A DNA stretch of 64,000 nucleotides from Planktothricoides raciborskii GIHE-MW2 (GTDB taxonomy: Bacteria; Cyanobacteriota; Cyanobacteriia; Cyanobacteriales; Laspinemataceae), in contig NZ_CP159837.1 in NCBI RefSeq assembly GCF_040564635.1, forward strand, positions 5,071,001-5,135,000. Reading direction: 5' to 3'. The number at the start of each line of letters is the position of its first letter. Within the stretch, counting starts at the first letter, position 1. The position numbers were made by a program, and so were the translations under genes. The notes under the pieces are model-generated. The model was not told where the DNA came from. It searched no databases and saw only the letters and a program-made list of their open reading frames with translations. Shown here in pieces: positions 31,997-41,237 of this stretch.

Positions 31997-32310
31997 AGTA
32001 AATCAGTAAAAAGTTTGTGAAGGTTTGTGAAGGTTTGTGAAAGTTTGTAAAAGTTTAACGAGAATTGCTCCCCGGTATAAGCGATGCGGAAATTTCAAGG
32101 AATTTAAAGGGTAATTTATAACCAGGGAGTCGGTATTACTCAGGGTAGTTTTTTAATGGGACGAGAGTCTGGGTGTAACCACCTCAAGCATCTCGTCAAA
32201 TTCAGGGCGATCGAGGGAAGAGCAGATTTTATACAAAAATATATAAAAAATATAAAAAATATAAAAACTGTTTTGGCCATCTCCCCTATTTAGATTGTAA
32301 CAAATTGCAA
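31997..32310. other. Gap between DUF928 and CHASE2-cyclase genes
   Basis: Tandem 10-11-bp units (gtttgtgaag) at about 32012-32058 lie just upstream of the DUF928 start. An AT-rich run (tatataaaaaatataaaaaatataaaaac) is at 32240-32268. No gene and no clear hairpin is visible; a promoter for the DUF928 gene is likely here. Confidence 0.5.
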
Positions 32311-34266
32311 TCAGATTGAGGATTTTCGGCCAATAACTTTATAAACATCAACGGTCTTGGTCTTGCCTTTGAGGGCAATTAGCCCCCAGGACTCAACTTC
32401 AAACTCTCCATAGATATAGGAGAGGGTTTGACGGGCAATCATAACCCGGCAAGGAGTGTGAGGATCTTGACGATGTTTTTCGCAGCTTTCTAAGCGAGAA
32501 GCAATGTTAACCGTATCCCCAATAATGGCATATTCTAAGCGTTCTTTGCCTCCTAAACTGCCGACGGTGACAGGACCTGTAAAAATACCGGCACGAATTT
32601 GAATTTGCGGTAAACCCCGATCGCGCCAACTTTGATTAAGTTCTTTTAAACGATCGCCCATTGCCAAGGCACAATTGACGGCATTGCGGGCATCGGCGGC
32701 AATTTCCTCTTGGGTGTTACGGGGAATGGGGACACCAAAAACCGCCATAATAGCATCGCCAATAAACTTATTAATAATGCCATGATGATTAATCACCTCC
32801 TGAGTCATCGCACTCATATACTCATTCAGCCAACTCATTAGCAATTCCGAAGAATTTTGCTCAGAAATTGTGGTGAAATCTCTAATATCCGTAAATAACA
32901 CTGTCACCGTTAGGGTTTGTCCCGGTAAAAAACCGGATTGCAGTAGGCGATCGCGGGAATTCCAAAGTTCTTGAGCAATTTCTGGGGAAGTTTGCTGACC
33001 GAGAAGTTTCATCACCATATTTTGTTGCTGGCGAACATATTGGAAGCGATAAGTAATCGTGGAACCGATCGCGAGAAAAAATCCCAAAGCTGGGGCAATG
33101 AATGGTGTCCATCCGCCAATCAAAAATAGGCCAAAGCTACTACTACATAAAATGGCAAAAGCTCCCCCTAATCTTAAGGCTAAAATTAATGGCTGATTCG
33201 TCATCCCAGCGATCGCGCCACCGATAAAAATCCAAACCACCAGCCAGAAAATTTCCGCCCATTCTGGCCAATACCAAAAGGTCGAGCGATCGTCCAAAGC
33301 TGCCCCTAAAAATTGACTAATCATTTGGGCATGGAGCATCACCCCAAACATTTTGGCTTTTTCCACTTCCCCGGCACTATAGGGAGTAAAAAAGTTATCT
33401 TTGAGACTTTCAGCCGTAGGCCCAATTAACACAATTTTATTTTTGACCAAATTGGGATCAATTTGTCCCTCAACCAGTTGCTGCAAAGTCACCGTTTCTG
33501 CTATTTTGCGATCGCGATAATTGAGTAAAATTTGATAACCTCCGGCATCGAGATTTTGATATCCCCCAGAGTCGCTCTTTAATTGTTTAAGTATTTTCTG
33601 GTTTAACTGATAATCATTGGCATCAGTTAATTCGGGAAAAATCTGTTTTTGTTCTGCTAAATATTTCAGGGCGAGTTGTAAAGAAAATGAAGGTAAAATT
33701 GTCTCCCCTTGACGGGCAAACATCAAATTTCGCCGCACAGTGCCATCAGGGTCTATTAGTACATCACTAAAACCCACCTGTTCTGGGGGCAAACTCGGTG
33801 GAGGGGGGATAGTGTCATCTTCGGTACTGCCAATAAAAGTAATGCCGATTAAGTTGGGTTGTTGCAACTGTTCGGCTAATTGCTCATAATCAGCCTTTTG
33901 TTTTTCTGGGCGATCGGCAACGGGAATATCCCGAACTATATCTAAACCGATCGCCGCTGGTTCAAATGTTTGTAATTTGGCTAAAACTTCCGCCAAGATG
34001 CGATCGCTTAGAGGCCAGGAAAACTGACGAATATCTGCCTCGGTAATTCCCACAATTAATAATCGTGGGTCTGGGTCATAATTTGGACGCCAACGCACCA
34101 TATGGTCGTAAACCACCAGTTCTAAGGGTTGCAATGCCCCCAATCCTCGCACCCAGAGTAACAAACCGGCCAGAATCATTCCGGCGATCACGTATCCTCC
34201 GGCGAGAGTCCCCCCGATCAAAGTGAGTTGAGAGAAAAATTTAACATTCAAAGGGAAAATCTTCAT
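32311..34266 (-). CDS. CHASE2-domain adenylate/guanylate cyclase
   Basis: A 651-aa class III cyclase. An N-terminal membrane span (LIGGTLAGGYVIAGMILAGLLL) leads to an extracytoplasmic CHASE2 sensor (about 40-320; DPDPRLLIVGITEADI, FSDVLIDPDGTVRR, KIVLIGPTAESL). Then come three spans (about 335-430) and a cytosolic cyclase domain: VTVLFTDIRDFTTISE (metal Asp), NKFIGDAIMAVFG, and YAIIGDTVNIASRLES. It makes a cyclic nucleotide, probably cAMP, in response to a periplasmic cue. It lies about 310 bp upstream of the DUF928 gene on the same strand. Confidence 0.93.
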   Translation of the reverse strand: MKIFPLNVKFFSQLTLIGGTLAGGYVIAGMILAGLLLWVRGLGALQPLELVVYDHMVRWRPNYDPDPRLLIVGITEADIRQFSWPLSDRILAEVLAKLQTFEPAAIGLDIVRDIPVADRPEKQKADYEQLAEQLQQPNLIGITFIGSTEDDTIPPPPSLPPEQVGFSDVLIDPDGTVRRNLMFARQGETILPSFSLQLALKYLAEQKQIFPELTDANDYQLNQKILKQLKSDSGGYQNLDAGGYQILLNYRDRKIAETVTLQQLVEGQIDPNLVKNKIVLIGPTAESLKDNFFTPYSAGEVEKAKMFGVMLHAQMISQFLGAALDDRSTFWYWPEWAEIFWLVVWIFIGGAIAGMTNQPLILALRLGGAFAILCSSSFGLFLIGGWTPFIAPALGFFLAIGSTITYRFQYVRQQQNMVMKLLGQQTSPEIAQELWNSRDRLLQSGFLPGQTLTVTVLFTDIRDFTTISEQNSSELLMSWLNEYMSAMTQEVINHHGIINKFIGDAIMAVFGVPIPRNTQEEIAADARNAVNCALAMGDRLKELNQSWRDRGLPQIQIRAGIFTGPVTVGSLGGKERLEYAIIGDTVNIASRLESCEKHRQDPHTPCRVMIARQTLSYIYGEFEVESWGLIALKGKTKTVDVYKVIGRKSSI

Positions 34267-34374
34267 TAGGAAATGAATTGTTTTCAGAATATCTCTGAAT
34301 TTAGGGAAAAACCGGGACAGGAAGCTTTAACCCCAGGGCTGGGTTTTAGGATGCAATAAAATTATCAGGTCAAA

Positions 34375-35250
34375 CTATTCACCGCGCAGGACTCCAATTG
34401 TTTGAGGAATGGTTCTGGGAGAACTAATATAACTGGTATTATTACAAATCAGTTGAGTCGATCCGCCCCCATCGAGCATAATCACCTCACTAGCGCCAAA
34501 ATATCGCAGCACTTCTGCTGCCCGATATTGTGTCGCCGTTGGAGAAGTAAAAATTAGCAAAGTTTCCGATAATCCATCATTATTATTGTCTTTAACCCCG
34601 ACAAAAGTTCGACCAGTTTCGGTATTCACTCCTTTATCCGCATCCGGCTTTAAACCCCCAATAATATTTGCCGCATCGGATGAATACAATTCTCTAATAT
34701 CTAAAGCGGTAATCGAGGCGCGATCGCCATAGATTAACAACATCAATTGTTCATCAGGATATTCACTTTCTCCGGCATATCCTTCCGTTAAAATAGCTCC
34801 ATTCGCTTTGACGGGAAAAGCTAAACCCGTGGAAGCTTGGTCATCATTTCTAAAAAACTGACCATTCGTAATACAGATAGCGTTTTGATTCGTGCTATAA
34901 AAAGCATCCCAAGCTTGTTGCAGGGTTTCCCGTGCTAACAGGGGTTCGTTCCCACCATAAGCTCCTTTTCCCATCCCCGCATCTGTAATATATCCATAAA
35001 GCAGTTGTACCGCAGCCCCTTGACTCAGGTCAATTTCTTGGACATAATCTTTTTCATACTGATGAAGTTTGATCCCAGGCTCAGAAAATACTACGGTAAA
35101 ATCATTACTGGTATCTAGGGCTTCGGTTAACTTAGCCACTTCTGCTTCATTGGTTTGGGTGGAAGCAGAGAGCATATTTTCAGATTTTCCCCAGCATCCC
35201 GGTAGCATCACTAACAGGAAGAAAAGTAAAAAAATCTGTCGTTTTTTCAT
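34375..35250 (-). CDS. phosphodiester glycosidase-like (NAGPA domain) lipoprotein
   Basis: A 291-aa protein with a lipoprotein signal (MKKRQIFLLFFLLVMLPGCWG; lipobox LPGC) placing it in a membrane as a lipid-anchored protein. The body matches the NAGPA/phosphodiester glycosidase domain: ICITNGQFFRND, GRTFVGVKD, and the C-terminal VIMLDGGGSTQLI. The human relative removes GlcNAc from mannose-phosphate; the bacterial substrate is unknown and could be a cell-wall phosphodiester. Start ATG 35250. Same strand as the cyclase, 108 bases upstream of it. Confidence 0.85.
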   Translation of the reverse strand: MKKRQIFLLFFLLVMLPGCWGKSENMLSASTQTNEAEVAKLTEALDTSNDFTVVFSEPGIKLHQYEKDYVQEIDLSQGAAVQLLYGYITDAGMGKGAYGGNEPLLARETLQQAWDAFYSTNQNAICITNGQFFRNDDQASTGLAFPVKANGAILTEGYAGESEYPDEQLMLLIYGDRASITALDIRELYSSDAANIIGGLKPDADKGVNTETGRTFVGVKDNNNDGLSETLLIFTSPTATQYRAAEVLRYFGASEVIMLDGGGSTQLICNNTSYISSPRTIPQTIGVLRGE

Positions 35251-35517
35251 GGCTGATTATCCTTGTTGAATGTTTGGGTGAATCATAAGCATATAGGTTG
35301 GTTTCAGTCACGCTGAGGTTCCTGATTGATTCAGCCACCTTTCCTTAGAAAATTTGGATCAAATCAATTTTCTATTCTATCAAAGATCGGGCGATCGCTA
35401 ACGAGGGTTTTTTCATCATCGCGTCAGGGTTAAGCACTGAACCATCAAGCATCAACATTTTAATAATATTTTAGTCACCAATATTTTAGTCACCCTGGGG
35501 GGTGATTGATGTCAATA

Positions 35518-35832
35518 TTAAAGATTCCGCAGATATTCTATGATTAATAAACGCAGATAGTTCAGTCTTTCTACATAACGTTTAATTTCGGGATAATCCG
35601 ACGGACTTAAAAAATACCAATCAAAAAAATAGGGAATATCAAAAATATTTAACTTTTCTAATTGAGCGACTATTTCTGGCGGATTGGATAAGCGATCGCA
35701 GACAATCACTTGAGCGGCATATCCTTGAATATCCGTAGTAAACACCTCTATCACCCCCAATATCGTAAACTCTTGGGACTCTTCCCATAAAGCTAGTTGA
35801 TGCCTTTCTGCTTGAGTTTTTGGATAATCCAA
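35518..35832 (-). CDS. hypothetical protein (104 aa)
   Basis: I do not recognise the family. The product has mixed alpha/beta character (EFTILGVIEVFTTDIQGYAAQVIVCD), aromatic residues (YFFDWYFLSP) and a helical C-terminus (LRLLIIEYLRNL). No signal or membrane segment. The composition is protein-like and the frame is clean from ATG to stop. It lies at the edge of a decayed region, so it may be one survivor of a lost locus. Confidence 0.5.
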   Translation of the reverse strand: MDYPKTQAERHQLALWEESQEFTILGVIEVFTTDIQGYAAQVIVCDRLSNPPEIVAQLEKLNIFDIPYFFDWYFLSPSDYPEIKRYVERLNYLRLLIIEYLRNL

Positions 35833-35932
35833 AATTATTTTTTTTTGATGTTTATGAGATATTTTTTTATTTTATTTTCAATGTTTTTTGGATTAGTTTT
35901 AGTTAAATTGTGCCTAGGATGCATGGTAATTA

Positions 35933-36288
35933 TTAGTTCTCTCCGTAACTGACAATTTTGCCATTTCTTTCTATAATAAACTCAATCCCCTTATGCCATC
36001 TACAGGATCCATCAGGCAGAACTTTCTTGGTTGCCCCTTTTTCCTAAATTGACTGGCTTTTCTCAAATATCTCAAATAATCACCTGTAAACCCATGTCTA
36101 TCGGCATGATCCACAATGCTATTGGCTAAAGTGGGATAGGTTGCTTTATCCCATTGTTACATGAGATTTTTGATTTCAGCTATCTCGATATCTGTGTATC
36201 CTTGAAACAATATTTGTTCATAAGGATCTGTTGTTTGACCTTGGTTGATATCCTACTCCTTTGCTTCATTATCGGCGGATATTTGCAT
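35933..36288 (-). pseudogene. Decayed small gene with two stops and a frameshift
   Basis: From ATG 36288 the minus strand reads MQISADNEAKE, stop, DINQGQTTDPYEQILFQGY, EIKNLM, stop, QWDKATYPTLANSIVDHADR, GFTGDYLRYLRKASQFRKKG. It then shifts frame near 36020 to LPDGSCRWHKGIEFIIERN and GKIVSYGEN, stop at 35933. The stretches between lesions look like one protein of about 115 residues. I cannot name the family. Confidence 0.7.
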
Positions 36289-36381
36289 ACTATTATAGAA
36301 CAGCCAGGGGCTTAAACTCGTGGCTAAAAAAATCAATTCCCCAAAGGGACTACTCAATTAAGGTTCAACTCACTATCCTAT

Positions 36382-36780
36382 CCGCTATTTTTACCGCTAT
36401 TTTTACCGCTATTTTTACCGCTATTTTTACCGCTATTTCATCCTTTGCCAATCCGTTGGTGGTGCGTTACGTTCCACTTCGTTCCACTAACGCACCCTAC
36501 CATTCTGCTAATCCGCTATTTTTACCGCTATTTTTACCGCTATTTTTACCGCTATTTCATCCTTTGCCAATCCGTTGGTGGTGCGTTACGTTCCACTTCG
36601 TTCCACTAACGCACCCTACCATTCTGCCAATCCGCTATTTTTACCGCTATTTTTACCGCTATTTTTACCGCTATTTTTACCGCTATTTTTACCGCTGGTG
36701 GTGCGTTACGTTCCACTTCGTTCCACTAACGCACCCTACCATTCTGCCAATCCGCTATTTTTACCGCTATTTTTACCACT
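36382..36780. repeat. Composite tandem repeat: 12-bp ccgctattttta arrays separated by a 56-bp spacer
   Basis: Four arrays of the 12-bp unit (36382-36439, 36513-36557, 36632-36697, 36752-36780) alternate with three nearly identical spacers of about 56 bp (ggtggtgcgttacgttccac...aacgcaccctacc, about 36457, 36576 and 36696). The spacer has inverted ends (gtgcgtta / taacgcac-like). Because 12 bp is a multiple of three, open frames such as FLPLFLPL appear by chance; I do not treat them as genes. Confidence 0.9.
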
Positions 36781-36899
36781 GCCAATATAAGGGCGAAGCA
36801 TTCGCGGATAAATATTGACTATTCAGCCACAAATGAGCGCAGCAAATGCTTATAAACTACAATTGATAGCCGTCTTTATCTAAACTTAATTCAGCTAAA

Positions 36900-38183
36900 T
36901 TACGCCTTTTTTTCCTCCTCTAAAGGCAAAAAGAATATCGTAATCATCCCCGGAATCGTCAGCAAACACACAATCACAAAAAACATGGGATAACTCACCA
37001 AAGATTGAAGCTTACCGCTGACCATTCCCGGCACCATCATGCCTAATGCCATAATTCCCGTAGAAATCGCATAATGGGAAGTTTTATATTCTCCTTTCGA
37101 GACATACATTAAATAAATCATAAAGGAAGTAAAGCCTAAACCATAGCCGAATTGTTCCAAAGATACCAGAGGATAAACAAACTGAATCGGCGGCTGATAA
37201 TAAGCCATATACACATAAAATAAATCGGGTAAATTCAAGGCTAATGCCAACGGAAAAATAGTCTTTTTTAAGCCATATTTAGCTACAATTGCTCCGCCAA
37301 CAATTCCGCCAATAATTAACGAAATTGTCCCTACGGTGCCATAAACCAAGCCCACGTCAGCGGTACTGAGTCCTAATCCTCCTTCGGTTGTGGTATCTAA
37401 TAAAAATGGACTGGCCAACTTCAACAGCATGGCTTCGCCAAAGCGATAGAATAAGATAAACGCGACAATGACTAAAATTTTCGGTTGTTGAAAGTATGAA
37501 TTAATAATATCCACAAAAGGAATTTGCTCGGTTTTTTCTAGTTTTCTGTCTTGGCTATCACTATCTGGAAAGGGTAAAATGAAGCGATGGTAAACAAACA
37601 AAAGGGCAAAAATTACCGCACTAATGGCTAGAGCGAACGACCAACTTAAGGGAATATTGCCGATATTTTCTTCCATCAATCCGGCAAATACTACCAGCAC
37701 TCCGGTGCCAAAAATAACCGCCATGCGATAAAAAACTGAACGAATTCCCGCATATAGGGCTTGTTGTTCTGGACTTAATGCCAGCATATAAAATCCATCG
37801 GTGGCAATATCATGGGTGGCGGAGATAAATGCCCCAATGGTAAAGATGCCTAAAGAAATGAAAAAGAAATTAGAAAGTTGTAGGGAAAAAGCGGCGCTTC
37901 CCAAACAAACCATCATGGCAACTTGAGTGTAAATCACCCAATTTCTTTTGGTTGAGTAGATATCCACAAAAGGCCCCCAGAGCATTTTGATCACCCAAGG
38001 GAGATATAGTAAACTCGTCCAAAGGGCGATTTGAGTATTGTCAATCCCCATTTTTTTATACATAATTACCGAAACACTATTAATGATGACATAAGGTAGT
38101 CCTTCGGCAAAGTAGAGGGTGGGGATATACCACCAAGGATTGTTAGATGGTATTTTTTCTGAGGTTATGTTGTCTGAGTTCAT
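36900..38183 (-). CDS. AmpG-like MFS transporter
   Basis: A 427-aa protein with about 12 membrane spans. The start, WWYIPTLYFAEGLPYVIINSVSV, and LLYLPWVIKMLWGPFVD are typical of the AmpG/PAT branch of the major facilitator superfamily, which imports muropeptides or related solutes. SATHDIATDGFYMLAL is the conserved loop with acidic residues inside span 4. A charged loop after span 6 (SDSQDRKLEKTEQ) is normal. Substrate not determinable. Start ATG 38183; monocistronic. Confidence 0.88.
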   Translation of the reverse strand: MNSDNITSEKIPSNNPWWYIPTLYFAEGLPYVIINSVSVIMYKKMGIDNTQIALWTSLLYLPWVIKMLWGPFVDIYSTKRNWVIYTQVAMMVCLGSAAFSLQLSNFFFISLGIFTIGAFISATHDIATDGFYMLALSPEQQALYAGIRSVFYRMAVIFGTGVLVVFAGLMEENIGNIPLSWSFALAISAVIFALLFVYHRFILPFPDSDSQDRKLEKTEQIPFVDIINSYFQQPKILVIVAFILFYRFGEAMLLKLASPFLLDTTTEGGLGLSTADVGLVYGTVGTISLIIGGIVGGAIVAKYGLKKTIFPLALALNLPDLFYVYMAYYQPPIQFVYPLVSLEQFGYGLGFTSFMIYLMYVSKGEYKTSHYAISTGIMALGMMVPGMVSGKLQSLVSYPMFFVIVCLLTIPGMITIFFLPLEEEKKA

Positions 38184-38495
38184 GTGATTTGTTTGAGGTT
38201 GATTAACAGTGATAAATTACGGCTTGAAAAAAAAGACGACATCATGGCTAGATGTGGTAAATTTAGCCGAATTTTCACATGATATCCTAAGTCTAGGCTA
38301 TCTTGGCAAAGATTCCGCAAAATTGCCAGTAGTCAGGCCATTAGCGGTCAGCCATCAGCGATCGCCCCTGAACCCTGACTTTTGATCGGCGATCCTACTC
38401 ATAAAGATCCATTGGTCTATAATTAAGCTTTTTGAATCAATGGGCAATTGAAAAAACGACCCTCAGACCTGTAAAATTAACTACTTAGTTTATTT
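38184..38495. other. Divergent promoter region
   Basis: This 312-bp gap between divergent genes has no gene or clear repeat. It must hold promoters for the transporter (left) and the phosphatase/aldolase pair (right). A HIP1-like site is at about 38358. ttggtctataattaagc at 38411-38427 could be a promoter for the right-hand pair. Confidence 0.4.
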
Positions 38496-39209
38496 TTGAG
38501 TAAAACCGTGAATCAAGCATTGAATAAATCACCAAAAATTATGGTTTTTTGTGATTTTGATGGCACCATCACCGAAGAAGAAACCGCTGTGGCCATGATG
38601 ACTCAATTTGCCCCAGAAATCTCCGCCAAAATTTTGCCCAAAATTTTTGATCGCACCTTGCCCCTGAAAGTAGGAATTCCCCAAGTCTGGGAATCGATTC
38701 CAGCCTCCTGCTATCCAGAAATGTTAGAAGTTTCTCGGAGTAAAAAAATTCGCTCAGGCTTCGTGGAATTATTAGATCTTTTGGCCAATCTGAATATTCC
38801 CCTGGTGGTGGTTTCTGGGGGTCTCCGTTTTATGGTAGAAACTGTGTTAGGTGATTTAGTCGATCGCGTTGAGGCGATTTATGCTTTAGACGTTGACCCC
38901 AGTGGGGAATATTTACACCTAAGTTCTGGCTTTATCGGTGAAATTGAATTACTGGATAAAGTCAAAGTAATTGCCCAATATCATCCTGACATAGCGATCG
39001 CGATCGGCGATTCGGTCACGGATTTAAACATGGCCATGCAAGCGGATTTAGTCTTTGCCCAAAGTCGTCTAATTCAGTATTTAGAAGACCAGCAAAAGTC
39101 TTACATTCCCTGGGAGAATTTTTTTGATGTCCGGGATTATTTAGCCAATTATTTACCGACCGCAATTTCATCCGGTCATGCTTCTCCCCTTCGCCCTGCT
39201 GTAAAATAA
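38496..39209 (+). CDS. HAD-IB phosphatase, MtnX-like
   Basis: About 237 aa from TTG 38496; GTG 38508 and ATG 38541 (MVFCDFDGT) are alternative starts and none has a strong ribosome site. HAD motif I is FCDFDGTITEEE, motif II VVVSGG, motif III the Lys in LLDKVKVI, and motif IV IGDSVTDLNMA. It matches the 2-hydroxy-3-keto-5-methylthiopentenyl-1-phosphate phosphatase branch of methionine salvage. It lies 54 bp upstream of an aldolase/dehydrogenase fusion on the same strand, so both may act on one sugar-phosphate route. Confidence 0.82.
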   Translation: MSKTVNQALNKSPKIMVFCDFDGTITEEETAVAMMTQFAPEISAKILPKIFDRTLPLKVGIPQVWESIPASCYPEMLEVSRSKKIRSGFVELLDLLANLNIPLVVVSGGLRFMVETVLGDLVDRVEAIYALDVDPSGEYLHLSSGFIGEIELLDKVKVIAQYHPDIAIAIGDSVTDLNMAMQADLVFAQSRLIQYLEDQQKSYIPWENFFDVRDYLANYLPTAISSGHASPLRPAVK

Positions 39210-39263
39210 TCCTATTCAGGATTATCATTATCATATTATCACCAAATATACAGAGGAATAACC

Positions 39264-41237
39264 ATGAAAAGTTTGTGGAACGATCTAGAAGCGGCTGAAT
39301 ATCAAGGAGACTTAGCCCAACGGGTTTATACGTCCCGTTTATTAGGGCGCGATCGCACCTTAGTATTGCATGGTGGAGGCAACACCTCAGTCAAAATTCG
39401 GGAAAAAAATATCCTCGGAGAAGAGGAAGATATCCTCTATGTCAAAGGCAGTGGCTGGGATTTAGCCACCATTGAAGCAGCGGGTTTTTCCCCAGTAAAA
39501 ATGCGGCATTTATTAGCACTGGCAAAACTAGAATATTTGTCAGATCCGCAAATGGTCAACGAACTAAAAACTCAGATGACTCGCGCTTCTGCCCCATCCC
39601 CCTCTGTAGAAACTATTCTCCATGCTATTCTGCCTTATAAATATGTAGATCATACCCATGCAGACGCGGTAATTGCTGTCACCAACACACCCAACGGATT
39701 AGATCGAGTGCAAGAAATTTATGGGGATAAAATAGTCATCATTCCTTACGTGATGCCCGGATTTGATTTAGCCCGGTTTTGCGCCGAAAACTTTCCTGCT
39801 GAAGCCGGAAAAAATACCATCGGAATGCTATTAATGAATCATGGAATGTTTTCCTTTGGGGAAACCGCCCAAGAATCCTACGAACGGATGATTCAATTAG
39901 TCTCAATGGCGGAAGATTATTTAAAAGCTTATAGCGCTTGGGAAAATCCTTTGCCCCCAGTGGTCAAAAGCGATCTACCTGTCAGCAAAACTTTAGCCAA
40001 ATTGCGCCGTGAAGTCTCAGAAGTGGCCGGATTTCCCATGATTATCACCCAAGATCGAAGCGATCGCGCCTTGGCTTTTGTGCAGCGAAAAGACTTAGGG
40101 CAAATTTCCCAACAAGGCCCAGCAACTCCCGATCATGTAATTAGAACAAAACAGTTGCCAATGGTTGGGACTGATATCAACGCCTATGTAGCCGCATACA
40201 AAACTTATTTTGCCCAATATAGCGCCACCGCCAAACAACCCAAAACCATGCTTGACCCCGCCCCTCGCGTCATTCTTGACCCAGAATTAGGAATGCTCAC
40301 CTTGGGCAAAACCGCCAAAGATGCCGCGATCGCCGCCGACATTTACCATCACACAATGGATGTTATCGCCGCAGCCACCAAACTCGGCGGCTACCAAGCC
40401 CTCCCCAGCCAAGATATTTTTGATGTGGAATATTGGGATTTAGAACAAGCCAAACTCCGCAGCGGCGGCAAAGCGCCCATGTTTACCGGAGAAATTGCCC
40501 TGGTTACAGGCGCCGCGTCGGGAATTGGTAAAGCTTGTGTCGCCTCTTTACTGCAACGGGGGGCAGCGGTAGTTGGCTTAGATATTAACCCAGCAATTCA
40601 AGAACTTCATAAACGCCCGGACTTTTGCGGCATTCCCTGTGATGTCACCGACGAAAAAGCGATTACCGAGGCGATCGAAAAAGCAGTTCGGGCATTTGGC
40701 GGCATCGATATTTTAATCCTCAATGCGGGAATTTTTCCTGGGGGTTGCCGGATTGACTCCCTGGCAACGGAACAGTGGCGAAAAGTAATGACCATCAACC
40801 TCGATGCCAACCTGACCTTAATGCGCGAATGCCACCCATTTCTAAAATTAGCACCCAACGGCGGGCGAGTCGTGGTGATTGGTTCTAAAAATGTCAGTGC
40901 TCCTGGGCCGGGGGCGGCGGCTTATTCTGCATCTAAAGCCGCCTTAAACCAATTAGCGCGAGTGGCGGCCTTAGAATGGGGTGCGGATAATATTCGGATT
41001 AATTCCATTCACCCCAATGCCGTATTTGATACCGGACTTTGGACGGAAGAGGTGTTAAAATCTCGTGCTGAATATTATGGTTTAACGGTACAAGAATATA
41101 AGACTAATAATGTCTTAAAAGTAGAAGTAACCAGCCATGATGTTGCCGAATTAGCGGCTGAAATGTGTGGGTCATTGTTTGCCAAAACTACAGCGGCTCA
41201 TATCCCGGTTGATGGGGGCAATGAGCGGGTGATTTAG
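39264..41237 (+). CDS. bifunctional class II aldolase / short-chain dehydrogenase
   Basis: A 657-aa fusion. Residues 1-~400 are a class II aldolase/adducin domain: HGGGNTSVK, the zinc-binding HTHADAV and later HGMFSFG, with an extended tail. Residues ~410-657 are an SDR: nucleotide loop TGAASGIGKA, LNAGIFPGG, catalytic YSASKAALNQLAR, and a C-terminal IPVDGGNER. Relatives cleave rhamnulose-1-phosphate or similar deoxy-ketose phosphates and oxidise the aldehyde. A good agaggaata site precedes ATG 39264. Paired with the MtnX-like phosphatase upstream. Confidence 0.9.
   Translation: MKSLWNDLEAAEYQGDLAQRVYTSRLLGRDRTLVLHGGGNTSVKIREKNILGEEEDILYVKGSGWDLATIEAAGFSPVKMRHLLALAKLEYLSDPQMVNELKTQMTRASAPSPSVETILHAILPYKYVDHTHADAVIAVTNTPNGLDRVQEIYGDKIVIIPYVMPGFDLARFCAENFPAEAGKNTIGMLLMNHGMFSFGETAQESYERMIQLVSMAEDYLKAYSAWENPLPPVVKSDLPVSKTLAKLRREVSEVAGFPMIITQDRSDRALAFVQRKDLGQISQQGPATPDHVIRTKQLPMVGTDINAYVAAYKTYFAQYSATAKQPKTMLDPAPRVILDPELGMLTLGKTAKDAAIAADIYHHTMDVIAAATKLGGYQALPSQDIFDVEYWDLEQAKLRSGGKAPMFTGEIALVTGAASGIGKACVASLLQRGAAVVGLDINPAIQELHKRPDFCGIPCDVTDEKAITEAIEKAVRAFGGIDILILNAGIFPGGCRIDSLATEQWRKVMTINLDANLTLMRECHPFLKLAPNGGRVVVIGSKNVSAPGPGAAAYSASKAALNQLARVAALEWGADNIRINSIHPNAVFDTGLWTEEVLKSRAEYYGLTVQEYKTNNVLKVEVTSHDVAELAAEMCGSLFAKTTAAHIPVDGGNERVI

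Noticed and set aside
36382..36780. Possible CRISPR array
   Set aside because: The alternating segments are nearly identical to each other instead of unique, so there are no spacers; no cas gene nearby.
36261..36818. 185-residue open frame rich in FLPLFLPL
   Set aside because: The 12-bp tandem repeat reads open in all copies by arithmetic; no start context or protein-like ends.
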